Shown here: positions 36,024 through 44,672 of the stretch, piece after piece | Layout of the letters: each line of letters begins with the position of its first letter | Position numbering within the stretch: the first letter of the stretch is position 1 | Assembly (NCBI RefSeq): GCF_009208555.1 | Contig: NZ_WFLI01000008.1 | Span: 62,001-126,000, forward strand | Reading direction: 5' to 3' | DNA length: 64,000 nucleotides | Source of the DNA: Janthinobacterium violaceinigrum | Lineage (GTDB): Bacteria; Pseudomonadota; Gammaproteobacteria; Burkholderiales; Burkholderiaceae_D | Translations under genes and position numbers: made by a program | Notes under the pieces: model-generated | The model's database searches: none | The model's input: the letters and a program-made list of their open reading frames with translations, nothing else | What the model was told of the DNA's origin: nothing

Positions 36024-36052
36024 ATTATAGGACGACGGAAATCCTTGTGCAA
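36024..36052 (-). promoter_or_regulatory. Promoter of upstream tRNA unit
   Basis: On the minus strand, TTGCAC and TATAAT have an ideal 17-bp spacer. It lies within 40 bp of the oligopeptidase gene end. Confidence 0.8.
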
Positions 36053-36066
36053 GCGCTTTTTTCACA

Positions 36067-38226
36067 TTAATCCGTGATATTCCATTGCGACAGCATCCAC
36101 GCCATATTGAACGCATTTTCGGCGATGGCGTTATAGCGGCCCGATGCGCCGCCGTGGCCGGCGCCCATATTCGTTTTCAGCAGCAAGGGATTGCCATCCG
36201 TTTTATACGCGCGCAGCTTGGCCACATACTTGGCCGGTTCCCAGTACATGACCTGGCTGTCGTTGAGGCCCGTCGTCACCAGCATGGCCGGATAATTCTT
36301 GCGCGCAATGTTGTCGTAGGGCGAGTAGCTGAGCATGTAGTCGTAGGCCGCCTTCTGGTTCGGGTCGCCCCATTCCAGGTACTCGCCCGTGGTCAGGGGC
36401 AGGCTGGCGTCCATCATGGTGTTCATCACGTCGACGAACGGCACGGCCGCGTGCACGGCATGGAACAGCTCGGGGCGCATGTTGACGACGGCGCCCATCA
36501 GCAGGCCGCCCGCGCTGCCGCCCTGGATGATGAGGCGGTTCGGGCTCGTCCATTTTTCGCGCACCAGGTAGTCGGCGCTGTCGATGAAATCATTGAAGGT
36601 ATTTTTCTTCTTCATCAGCATGCCGTCTTCATGCCACGCTTCGCCCATGTCCGTGCCGCCGCGGATATGCGCCTGCGCATAGATGACGCCCCGCTCCAGC
36701 AGGCTGATGCGGGACAGGCCAAAGCTCGCTTCCGTCGAGATGCCATACGAACCGTAGGAATACAGCAGCAGCGGCGCTGAACCGTCGAGCTTGACGCCTT
36801 TCTTGTAGACGATCCACAGCGGCACTTGCACGCCATCGCGCGCCGTCACCCACAGGCGCTGCGTCGTGTAGCGGCTGCCGTCGTAGCCGCCCACGATGGC
36901 TTGCTGCTTCAGTACCGTGCGCTTGCCGTCCTGCATGCTGACGTCGATGACGGTGGGCGGCGTGACGGGCGACTGGTAAGACATGCGAAATTGCGTAGCG
37001 GAAAATTCCGGTGTATCGGCCGCCGCGGCCAGGTAGACCGGATCGTCGAACTGCACGGTTTTCCAGTTCTTATGGGCGAAATCGTAGATGCGCGCGCGGT
37101 TCAGGGCGCGCGTCTTTTCCATCACCACCAGGTAGCCCTGGAAGGCGTCGATGGATTTAATGACGGTATCCTTGTCGTGCGGCACCAGCGTGGTCCAGTT
37201 TTTGGGCTGCGGCGCAGACAGCGGCGCGCTGACGACGCGGAAGTTCTTCGCCCCCTTGTTGGTGACGATATACAACTGGCCGTCGCGGTGTTCGATGCCA
37301 TAGCGGTGGCCTTTTTCGCGCGGCAGCACGCTGCGGAAGCTGCCGTTCGGTGTGCTGGTCGGCAGCAGCAGCACTTCGCTGGTATCGGTGCTGCCGGAAG
37401 TGAGCACGAAGAAGCGCCGGTCGCGCGTGCGCTCCACCCCGATGGAAAACTGCTCCACCGGTTCGTGGTAGACCTGTTGCGGCGTACCGCCCAGGGCCAG
37501 GCGGAACAAGCGGTCCGAGCGCTTGGTGGTGGCGTCTTCCTGCGTCAGCATCAGGGTGGCATTGTCCGCCGCCCAGGCCAGCGAGGTAACTCGCGGCAGG
37601 CTGTCGGTCAGCAATTTACCCGTCTTCAAATCCTTGACGTGCAGCTCGTACTGACGGAAACCCGTCGTGTCGGTGGTGTAGGCCAGCAACTGCTCGTTCG
37701 GGCTGATGGCAAACGCGCGCACGGCAAAGAATTTCTGGCCTTCGGCCAGCTGGTTCTGGTCCAGCAGGATTTCCTCGGGCGCCTGCGCATCATAGGCGCC
37801 GCCGGCGCCGACGGGGCGGCGGCAATTGAGCGGATACTGCTTGCCCGCTTCCGTGCGCGTGTAATAGTAGAAATTGCCCAGGCGCGCAGGCACGGACAGG
37901 TCCACTTCCTGCATGCGGCCCTTGATCTCCGCATACACCTTGTCGGCCAGCGGCTGGATCGGGGCCGTGACGGCAGCCGTATAGGCGTTTTCCGCATTCA
38001 GGTAATCGATCACGGCAGGATCGGTCTTCTTTTGCAGCCAGCGGTAGTCGTCCGTGACGACGGTGCCGTGGCGCGTTTCCTGCCAGGCTGTCTTGGCGGC
38101 CACCGGTGCGGTAGCGAGGGGGGCGTCGGCGGCCAGCGCGGATGGCGCCAGCGTGGACAGCAGCAGGGCCGGCACGATGGATGAGCAGGCGGCCAGGCGG
38201 CGCAAGGCGTGATGTGCTGTAGACAA
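36067..38226 (-). CDS. S9 family peptidase, oligopeptidase B-like, exported
   Basis: A 719-aa serine peptidase with an N-terminal beta-propeller and a C-terminal alpha/beta hydrolase domain. The nucleophile Ser571 is in GGSAGG, and the catalytic His is in GAGHGGASGR near the C-terminus. Oligopeptidase B cleaves peptides after Lys/Arg. A signal peptide (SSIVPALLLSTLAPSALAA) indicates export, unlike cytoplasmic E. coli PtrB (686 aa). The start is a TTG with AAAGGAG upstream. A longer open frame upstream runs into the dinB control region and is not credible. Confidence 0.88.
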   Translation of the reverse strand: MSTAHHALRRLAACSSIVPALLLSTLAPSALAADAPLATAPVAAKTAWQETRHGTVVTDDYRWLQKKTDPAVIDYLNAENAYTAAVTAPIQPLADKVYAEIKGRMQEVDLSVPARLGNFYYYTRTEAGKQYPLNCRRPVGAGGAYDAQAPEEILLDQNQLAEGQKFFAVRAFAISPNEQLLAYTTDTTGFRQYELHVKDLKTGKLLTDSLPRVTSLAWAADNATLMLTQEDATTKRSDRLFRLALGGTPQQVYHEPVEQFSIGVERTRDRRFFVLTSGSTDTSEVLLLPTSTPNGSFRSVLPREKGHRYGIEHRDGQLYIVTNKGAKNFRVVSAPLSAPQPKNWTTLVPHDKDTVIKSIDAFQGYLVVMEKTRALNRARIYDFAHKNWKTVQFDDPVYLAAAADTPEFSATQFRMSYQSPVTPPTVIDVSMQDGKRTVLKQQAIVGGYDGSRYTTQRLWVTARDGVQVPLWIVYKKGVKLDGSAPLLLYSYGSYGISTEASFGLSRISLLERGVIYAQAHIRGGTDMGEAWHEDGMLMKKKNTFNDFIDSADYLVREKWTSPNRLIIQGGSAGGLLMGAVVNMRPELFHAVHAAVPFVDVMNTMMDASLPLTTGEYLEWGDPNQKAAYDYMLSYSPYDNIARKNYPAMLVTTGLNDSQVMYWEPAKYVAKLRAYKTDGNPLLLKTNMGAGHGGASGRYNAIAENAFNMAWMLSQWNITD

Positions 38227-38346
38227 GGCAACTCCTTTAAATAGTTGTGTCAGGATTGTAATCTTGCCATTGGGAAAAGCAACCGCTGATCGCCGCCATC
38301 GGGTCCCGTGCGGTTCAACTTGCATCCTGGCCCATTTCCGGTAATA

Positions 38347-38362
38347 CTGTATGCATGCACAG
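38347..38362. promoter_or_regulatory. LexA (SOS) box of dinB
   Basis: CTGTATGCATGCACAG matches CTGT-N8-ACAG, about 60 bp before the chosen dinB start. It implies repression by LexA and induction by DNA damage. Confidence 0.85.
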
Positions 38363-38407
38363 TATCTTGCCGCAATGAAGGCAAGCCGATCCGCCGCGAG
38401 GTGTTTT

Positions 38408-39592
38408 TTGATTCCATCTGCCCCTACACTTGCCGAAGCACCCGCCGTGCGCCGCTGGATCGCCCACCTGGACATGGATGCCTTCTTTGCTTCCGTGGAA
38501 TTGCTGAAATATCCGGAATTGCGGGGCGAAGCCGTCGTCATCGGCGGCGGGCGCCTGCAGCAGCCCGTGCTGCAAGCCGACGGCACGCGGCAGTTTGCGC
38601 GCATGCGCGACTACGTGGGGCGCGGGGTCGTCACCACGTCCACCTATGCGGCGCGCGCGTTCGGCGTGTTTTCCGCCATGGGCATCATGAAGGCGGCCAA
38701 GCTGGCGCCCGACAGCATCCTGCTGCCCGCCGACTTCGAGGCGTACCGCGAATATTCGGCCCGCTTCAAGCAAGCCGTGGCCCATCTGTGTCCCGTCATC
38801 CAGAACGTGGGCATCGATGAAATCTATATCGACCTGACGGAACACGGCGAGCAGGCGCCGGCCATGGCGGCGCGGCTGAAGGCGGCCGTCTTCGAGGCGA
38901 CGGGTTTGTCGTGCTCGATCGGCCTGGCGCCCAACAAATTGCTGGCGAAAATCTGTTCCGACCTGGAAAAACCCGACGGCTTGACCATATTGCAGCCCGA
39001 GGATATCGCAACGCGCGTGTGGCCCTTGCCGGCGAAAAAGATCAACGGCATCGGGCCGAAAGCCACGGCCAAGCTGGAAGCGCTGGGCATAGTCACCATC
39101 GGCCAGCTGGCGCAAGCCGACATGGCCATGCTGCGCACGCAGTTCGGCGACCTGTACACGGGCTGGCTGCGCCAGGCGGCGCTGGGCATCGACGAGCGTC
39201 CCGTGCAGACGAGCCGGGAAACCAAGTCCGTCAGCCGCGAAACGACGTTCGAGCGCGACTTGCAGGTGGTGCGCGACCGCGCCACCCTGTCGGAAAAGCT
39301 GGAAAGCCTGTGCACGCGCGTGGCGGGCGACCTGGACAAACAGTCGCTGGCGGGGCGCACGGTGGGCGTCAAGCTGCGCTTCGAGGATTTCAGCACCGTC
39401 ACGCGCGACATTACCTTGCCCCGCGCCACGGCGGACGCGGCCGCCATCCTGCGTGCCAGCCGCGATTGCCTGCGGCGCGTGCCCTTTGAAAAGAAAATCC
39501 GCCTGCTGGGCGTGCGTATCTCGACCTTGTCCGATCCGGCCGTCGCGACGCGGCAGGCGCCGGCCCAGGCGGAGCTGTTTCCCGCCCTGTAG
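38408..39592 (+). CDS. dinB: DNA polymerase IV (DinB)
   Basis: A Y-family translesion polymerase of about 394 aa. Catalytic motifs are HLDMDAFFASVE near the N-terminus and GIDEIYIDLTE at about residue 137, followed by HhH NGIGPKATAKL and a little-finger domain. I start at a TTG preceded by GAGGTG. An ATG at 38375 has no ribosome site, and an ATG at 38351 lies inside the LexA box. The C-terminus (ELFPAL) fits a beta-clamp binding peptide. It is a single gene under SOS control. Confidence 0.93.
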   Translation: MIPSAPTLAEAPAVRRWIAHLDMDAFFASVELLKYPELRGEAVVIGGGRLQQPVLQADGTRQFARMRDYVGRGVVTTSTYAARAFGVFSAMGIMKAAKLAPDSILLPADFEAYREYSARFKQAVAHLCPVIQNVGIDEIYIDLTEHGEQAPAMAARLKAAVFEATGLSCSIGLAPNKLLAKICSDLEKPDGLTILQPEDIATRVWPLPAKKINGIGPKATAKLEALGIVTIGQLAQADMAMLRTQFGDLYTGWLRQAALGIDERPVQTSRETKSVSRETTFERDLQVVRDRATLSEKLESLCTRVAGDLDKQSLAGRTVGVKLRFEDFSTVTRDITLPRATADAAAILRASRDCLRRVPFEKKIRLLGVRISTLSDPAVATRQAPAQAELFPAL

Positions 39593-39635
39593 CGGCATTC
39601 CCCACGCATCAACAACACCGCGCCAGTCCGCGCTT

Positions 39636-39667
39636 TTGACGGCATTCCCGTGTCGAAAGTGTAGAAT
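39636..39667 (+). promoter_or_regulatory. Possible rdgC promoter
   Basis: TTGACG (39636-39641) and TAGAAT (39662-39667) are good hexamers but the spacer is 20 bp, longer than optimal. Confidence 0.3.
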
Positions 39668-39710
39668 GGCGTTCCCCTGGCACTACTGAAACAAACGGAA
39701 GACAAAAACT

Positions 39711-40607
39711 ATGTGGTTCAAGAATCTTCAGATTTACCGCCTGCCCGCACCATGGGCTTATACGCCAGAACAACTGGAAGAGGCCTTGTCCTCGAACAAA
39801 TTTACGCCGGCGACCAGCATGGATCTGATGCGCCAGGGCTGGGATACGCCACGCCCGAACGGCGGCCTGGTCCACGTGGTCAACAAGCAGATGCTGATCT
39901 TGCTGGGCACGGAAAAGAAATTGCTGCCAGCGACCGTCATCAACCAGGTGGCCAAGGCCCGCGCTGCCGAGATGGAAGAAGCGCAAGGCTTTGCGCCTGG
40001 CAAGAAAGCCATGAAAGAATTGAAGGAACGCGTGGCCGACGAGCTGCTGCCGCGCGCCTTCAGCATCCGCAGCAACGTCTGGACGTGGATCGACCCCGTC
40101 AATGGCTGGCTGGTGGTCGATGCCGCCAGCCCGGCGAAAGCCGATGAAGTCATCAAGCTGCTGTTGAAAGCCGTGGATAAATTGCCGCTGGAAAGCCTGC
40201 GCGTGCAGCGCTCGCCCGTGGCGGTGATGACGGAATGGCTGCAGGCGGACGACGCGCCGGCCGGCTTCACGGTGGACATGGACACGGAATTGCGCGCCAC
40301 GGGCGAAAGCAAGGCCACCGTGCGCTACGTGCGCCACACCCTGGAAGCGGACGACGTGCGCCGCCACATCGCGGCCGGCAAGCAGTGCACGCGCCTGGCC
40401 ATGACGTGGAACGACAAGATCTCGTTCGTGCTGACGGAATCCCTGGCCATCAAGAGCGTCAAGCCGCTGGACGTGATCAAGGAAACGGAATCGAGCACGA
40501 AGAACGACGAAGAGCGTTTCGACGGCGACGTGATGCTGATGACGGGCGAGCTGAGCAAGCTGATGGCCGACGTGGTCGAAGCGCTGGGCGGCGAAGCGAC
40601 GGCGTAA
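39711..40607 (+). CDS. rdgC: Recombination-associated protein RdgC
   Basis: A 298-aa DNA-binding ring protein that inhibits RecA-mediated strand exchange. The N-terminus [12 protein letters not shown] and internal [23 protein letters not shown] are typical, and the length equals that of the family (about 300). It is cytoplasmic and nucleoid-associated. It is transcribed alone, with a terminator 23 bp after the stop. It follows dinB by 118 bp but has its own promoter candidate. Confidence 0.96.
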   Translation: MWFKNLQIYRLPAPWAYTPEQLEEALSSNKFTPATSMDLMRQGWDTPRPNGGLVHVVNKQMLILLGTEKKLLPATVINQVAKARAAEMEEAQGFAPGKKAMKELKERVADELLPRAFSIRSNVWTWIDPVNGWLVVDAASPAKADEVIKLLLKAVDKLPLESLRVQRSPVAVMTEWLQADDAPAGFTVDMDTELRATGESKATVRYVRHTLEADDVRRHIAAGKQCTRLAMTWNDKISFVLTESLAIKSVKPLDVIKETESSTKNDEERFDGDVMLMTGELSKLMADVVEALGGEATA

Positions 40608-40629
40608 GCACGTCATGCAGTAACAAGAA

Positions 40630-40653
40630 AAGGAGCTGAGGCTCCTTTTTTTT
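40630..40653 (+). terminator. Terminator after rdgC
   Basis: The stem AAGGAGC/GCTCCTT is followed by eight Ts. Confidence 0.8.
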
Positions 40654-40691
40654 CGCCTGCATAATGCGAGGAAGGGCGATGCGAGGAAGAT

Positions 40692-40730
40692 AAAAAAAGC
40701 GCCTTGCACGGTGAAGTGCAAGGCGCTTTT
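40692..40730. terminator. Bidirectional terminator between rdgC and the receptor gene
   Basis: The stem AAGCGCCTTGCAC/GTGCAAGGCGCTT is flanked by an A run on the left and Ts on the right. It serves the receptor gene on the minus strand and backs up rdgC termination. Confidence 0.8.
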
Positions 40731-40756
40731 CAGACAAGCTAATTTAGGACGTCAAA

Positions 40757-43489
40757 TTAGAACTTGTAGTTGCCGGTGATGTAGAACGAACGCATCATTG
40801 GATCGGCGTAGCGTGGGTCGAAACCGATCTGGTGGCCCGACGAAGAGCGCAGCGACAGCGGTGGTGCACGGTCGAACAGGTTTTTGATGCCTGCGCGGAT
40901 CGTGGTTTGCTTGTCAAAGGCGAAACGTGCTTGCCAGTCGAACGTGGTGTACGACGGAACTTGCAGGCGGAAGTTTTTCTCTTCTTTTTGGGCTGCCACG
41001 TCGTACACGGTAGCGGCAGCATCGGTGTAGCCGTTACGGTAGTTGACCGTGACCGTGTTGCTCAGGCGGCCCGTATCCAGGGTCGTCGTCAGCTTCATCA
41101 GGTTGCGGAACGTGACTTCGTTGGTGTCGCCGAAGAAGTTCATGTTGCTGGTGTAGATATTGTCGCTACCGGCTTTGGTGTAGTTAGCGTGCAACATGTG
41201 CGTACCGCTCAATTGGGCGGTCAGCTTGCCGAAGTCAAACTTGTGGTTGGCCGACAGATCCCAGTCGATACCACGGTATTCCTTCTTGCCGATGTTGACC
41301 GACAATTTCTTGAATGCGTAGTAGGTATTGCCGGTCGACGGTTCGATATATTGCGTGAAGCTCGTTGCGTACTTGACCGGATCGGCAAATGCTTGCTCTT
41401 CGGTGATTTCCGATACGGCATTGCGCAGTTTCACATCCCACAGGTCGGCGCCGAACGAGAAGGCCGCGCTAGGCTCGACACGGAAGCCCAGGGTGAACTG
41501 TTTCGATTTTTCCGATTGCAGGTCCGGATTGCCTTGCGATACGGCGTTGTATTGCGTCGCTTCTGCGCGGCACAGTGCGGTACCTGGGTATGGGCAGTCG
41601 AATTTCTTGGCAGTAAAGCCGGCGTTGACCAGTGGCTGGGCAATGTCCAGCATGCTTGGCGCCTTGAAGCCCGTGCCGTAGGAACCGCGGATCAGCACGG
41701 TTTGTACAGGCTGCCAGCGTGCCGATACCTTGTAGGTATTGGCGCTGTCTTTCTTGCCGACCGTTTTGTTGGTCAGCTTGTCATCGATCGCCTTGACGGC
41801 ATCGTAACGGCCGCCAACGGTCATTTCAAACGACTTGGTCAGCGGTGCCAGCAACTCGACGAAGGCGCCGTAGGTATCGCGGCTCAAGTCGTAGGCAGGC
41901 GAGGTGTTGAAGTTGTAGATATCCTTCGACGTGCCGTTGCTGTCTGGCGACTGCTCATAGCGGTAGGTGCGGTAGTCACCACCGATACCCAGGCTGGCCT
42001 TGCCGCCTGGCAGGTCGAACAGTTCACGCGAACCGTGCGTGTCGACGCCGCGCATCGTGGTCGATGCGGTACGGATCGAACCGACGAATTGCGCGCCAGC
42101 GATTTGCGACTGGATGGCAGCCGATTGCTTGCTCGCAAACGGGTTGAATTCCGGATTGGCGATCATATCCTTGAACGCCTGGTTTTTCGCGTAGCCGCCC
42201 GTGTAGCGCTCGTCGATCGCGTTTTGCGACCAGGTCAGGCCGCTTTCGAAGTTCCATGCGCCCAGTTCGCCTTCCACACCAACGACCATGTGTTTGGTTT
42301 CGGTGATGGTGTTGCTGGCGCGCAGGCCGAAGTCCGTCGTACGGTAGTTGGCGGTGACCGATTTGACATCGGCGCGTTGCGCTGGCGTCAGGTATGGCGA
42401 CACATAGGTGTTGTACAGCGCGCTGTCCTTGGCGATCGAAATCGGGATCGGATTGGCGGCGATACGCGCGGTCAGGTCGAAGCGCGAGTAGGCGACTTCA
42501 GCGAACGCGTTCAGGTTGTCGTTCAGCTTGTACGTGCCTTTGGTGAACAGGCTGTCGCGTTTCGATTGCGGTACGATTTCCACGGTGGAGCCGGTGTCGA
42601 AACCGCAAGCGCGTGCATTGCTGGTGGTCTTGTACGAGTTTTCTGGGCATCCGCCGTTCATCAACAGGTAAGGCGTGAATGCGGTCGACTTGCTATCCGG
42701 GTTGTTATAGGCAACGGTGGCGCCAGCTGGTGCAGCCGAGGTGCTGGTACGGTCCCAGAGGTAGTTCTTGCCGTTGCGGGCGAATTTCAGGTACGAGCTA
42801 TCGGCGAACGTGCGATCGGTCGCTTTCAGTTTCGACTGCTCGTCGTGGCGGTACGAAATCAGCACGTTGAAACGGTCTTCTTCCAGGTCGCCGAAACCAT
42901 AGGTGACGCTGGTATTCCAGGCGTTGCCGCCCTTGTCTTCCGGACCGCCGTAGGTGGCCTCCAGGGTGGCGCCTTGCTGGTTTTTCTTCAGGATGAAGTT
43001 GACTACGCCGGCGATGGCGTCCGAGCCGTACAGTGCCGAAGCGCCGTCGGTCAGGATCTCGACGCGCTCAACGGCGCTCATCGGGATGGCATTCAGGTTG
43101 ACCGTGGTGCCGGAACCTTGTGGCGCGATACGGCGGCCGTTCAACAGCACCAGGGTGTAGGTTTCGCCAATGCCGTGCAGCGATGCACTGGTATTGCCGC
43201 CCGAATTCGAACCAGCGGCGACGGCGCCGATGGTGAAGCCTTGCATGGCAGGCAGGGCCTGGATCAGGTCGGCTACCGAAGTGGCGCCCGATTTGGCGAT
43301 CGCTTCTTGCGACAGGCGCTGCACGGGCAAGGCGCCTTCGACAGCGATACGCTTGATACTCGAACCGGTGATTTCAACTTTTTGAATTGCTTCGTCCGCC
43401 ATGGATTGGCCAGAGAACAAGACGCTACCTGCCAGTACGGTCAGGGCCAGGCGTACGCTGCGTACGCCGATTTTTTCTTTAAATGCCAT
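40757..43489 (-). CDS. TonB-dependent outer-membrane receptor
   Basis: A 910-aa receptor with a signal peptide (LALTVLAGSVLFSGQSMA), a plug domain (LPVQRLSQEAIAKSGATSVADLIQ, VEILTDGASALYGSDAIAGVVNFI) and a 22-strand-type beta-barrel ending in the aromatic NYKF. The mature start DEAIQKVEITGSSIKR resembles receptors of large carbohydrate/peptide-scavenging sets more than siderophore receptors. The substrate is unknown. No transporter or regulator is adjacent. It has a long AT-rich 5' region, which suggests complex control. Confidence 0.9.
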   Translation of the reverse strand: MAFKEKIGVRSVRLALTVLAGSVLFSGQSMADEAIQKVEITGSSIKRIAVEGALPVQRLSQEAIAKSGATSVADLIQALPAMQGFTIGAVAAGSNSGGNTSASLHGIGETYTLVLLNGRRIAPQGSGTTVNLNAIPMSAVERVEILTDGASALYGSDAIAGVVNFILKKNQQGATLEATYGGPEDKGGNAWNTSVTYGFGDLEEDRFNVLISYRHDEQSKLKATDRTFADSSYLKFARNGKNYLWDRTSTSAAPAGATVAYNNPDSKSTAFTPYLLMNGGCPENSYKTTSNARACGFDTGSTVEIVPQSKRDSLFTKGTYKLNDNLNAFAEVAYSRFDLTARIAANPIPISIAKDSALYNTYVSPYLTPAQRADVKSVTANYRTTDFGLRASNTITETKHMVVGVEGELGAWNFESGLTWSQNAIDERYTGGYAKNQAFKDMIANPEFNPFASKQSAAIQSQIAGAQFVGSIRTASTTMRGVDTHGSRELFDLPGGKASLGIGGDYRTYRYEQSPDSNGTSKDIYNFNTSPAYDLSRDTYGAFVELLAPLTKSFEMTVGGRYDAVKAIDDKLTNKTVGKKDSANTYKVSARWQPVQTVLIRGSYGTGFKAPSMLDIAQPLVNAGFTAKKFDCPYPGTALCRAEATQYNAVSQGNPDLQSEKSKQFTLGFRVEPSAAFSFGADLWDVKLRNAVSEITEEQAFADPVKYATSFTQYIEPSTGNTYYAFKKLSVNIGKKEYRGIDWDLSANHKFDFGKLTAQLSGTHMLHANYTKAGSDNIYTSNMNFFGDTNEVTFRNLMKLTTTLDTGRLSNTVTVNYRNGYTDAAATVYDVAAQKEEKNFRLQVPSYTTFDWQARFAFDKQTTIRAGIKNLFDRAPPLSLRSSSGHQIGFDPRYADPMMRSFYITGNYKF

Positions 43490-43915
43490 TGTAACAATTA
43501 CTCCGTAGTAGTTTTAATAACGACAAGCAGTACACGAGCACCGATGAAGCCATCGGATAGATGGCCAGCGGAGGCGTGTACGGTAGGCGGAACCACGTCG
43601 GTGGGAGGTGGAAGACTACTTAGCGCAATATTGTTATAAATGCACTTTTGACTTGTCGAGGCAAACATTATGTCGTCTCAGCAAGGAAAAATGCACCTCA
43701 ACCGTGTCGGATTTGGCAATAAATTATGGATACAGAAGAATGTTCAATTTAATTGTTAAATGACAGTTTTATATTTATTGATATCGATGTTTTTAAAAAT
43801 GTTTAATGGTGTTTTTTTACAACATAAAATTATTGTATTGGCAATTCGATGTTTTACCTACAATAATTCGATGAAAACTGTTGCCTCGCAGAATTTGTGA
43901 CAGGTGAAAAAACGT
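43490..43915. other. Long AT-rich region upstream of the receptor gene
   Basis: No gene is evident. The first 150 bp read as a G/C-balanced leader, and 43670-43900 is markedly AT-rich for this genome. AATTCGATG occurs twice (43843-43851 and 43865-43873). It probably contains the receptor promoter, but I cannot place it confidently. Confidence 0.45.
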
Positions 43916-43943
43916 AAAAAAAGCCCGTTGAAAACGGGCTTGT
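43916..43943 (-). terminator. Terminator of the asparaginase-domain gene
   Basis: The stem AAGCCCGTT/AACGGGCTT with a GAAA loop is followed on the minus strand by a T run. Confidence 0.8.
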
Positions 43944-44010
43944 GGAATTGTGACGGCGCGTCAGTCAGGGCGTATGCCGGTCTGCCGTTTGCGCCCTGCC
44001 AGCTATTGGC

Positions 44011-44496
44011 TTACAAGGGCTGGAATACGCCGGCGGCGCGGTTCTTTTGCACATTGTCCCAGGCAAAGATCTGGCCATTCATGGCCACGTACACGCCGGC
44101 GGGCAAGGTTTGCGCCACGCCGCAGGCAAAGCCCAGGTTGAACAGGGCATCGGAGTTGTCGATTTCGTAGGGAATCATGGCGCCCGTCAAAATCACCGTT
44201 TGCTGCAGGTTGGCTGCGCCCAGCACTTGCGCCGTTTCGCGCATGGTATCGGTGCCGTGGATGATGACGATGGCTTTTTCCTGTGCCGCGCGGCACGAGG
44301 CCAGCACGCGCTGGCGGTCTGCATCCTGCATGTCGAGCGAGTCCAGCAGGGGCAATTGCTCCAGCGCCACGGGTGCCGTCATGCGTGCGCGGGCTATCGC
44401 TGCCGGCAAATGACTGTCGGAAAAGCCCAGGGTACCGTTCAATTCGTTGTAGTGCTTGTCGAAAGTGCCGCCAGTGGCGAGTATGCGCAAAGTCAT
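44011..44496 (-). CDS. Single-domain asparaginase-like protein
   Basis: Only 161 aa, against about 330 for L-asparaginases. It keeps both active-site threonine motifs, ATGGTFDK near the N-terminus and HGTDTM at about residue 80, plus TGAMIPYEIDNSDALFNLG. The whole C-terminal domain is missing, yet the gene has a normal stop and its own terminator. It is therefore a natural short form, not a truncation at a break. It may hydrolyse asparagine or a related amide. No signal peptide is visible, so it is probably cytoplasmic. Confidence 0.82.
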   Translation of the reverse strand: MTLRILATGGTFDKHYNELNGTLGFSDSHLPAAIARARMTAPVALEQLPLLDSLDMQDADRQRVLASCRAAQEKAIVIIHGTDTMRETAQVLGAANLQQTVILTGAMIPYEIDNSDALFNLGFACGVAQTLPAGVYVAMNGQIFAWDNVQKNRAAGVFQPL

Positions 44497-44672
44497 GATG
44501 TGGTCACGATGTCAGTGGAGAATGACGCGCATGATATCGTGGATTGGCACCGTTGCGTGAATGGCGCTGCAGATGGGGACGTGCTTGTTGCCCCGCGCTT
44601 GCGCCGCATCTGGAAAATCCGGCCATCTGTGAGTACACTGGTTTCTTTGTTTGCCTATCGCCCCGACTCCGT

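Larger units (their letters stand above)
35276..36031 (-). repeat. Tandem duplication of the tRNA-Val/tRNA-Asp transcription unit
   Basis: Two copies of about 316 bp (35276-35592 and 35713-36031) include terminator, tRNA-Asp, spacer, tRNA-Val, leader and the TATAAT box. The tRNAs are identical. Differences are confined to the spacer and the sequence outside the -10. A 120-bp unrelated spacer separates the copies. Confidence 0.9.

Noticed and set aside
35276..36031. CRISPR-like array
   Set aside because: The repeats are two copies of a tRNA transcription unit, not short regularly spaced repeats.
38227..38604. N-terminal extension of the oligopeptidase gene
   Set aside because: It crosses the LexA box and dinB start. 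A ribosome site and signal peptide mark the TTG at 38226.
40832..43639. 935-codon open frame opposite the TonB-dependent receptor
   Set aside because: No domain or signal is visible, composition is that of an antisense shadow, and the receptor has clear family motifs and its own terminator.
44011..44496. Asparaginase gene as a truncated pseudogene
   Set aside because: The reading frame has a normal stop and its own terminator, and no remnant of the second domain follows in any frame.
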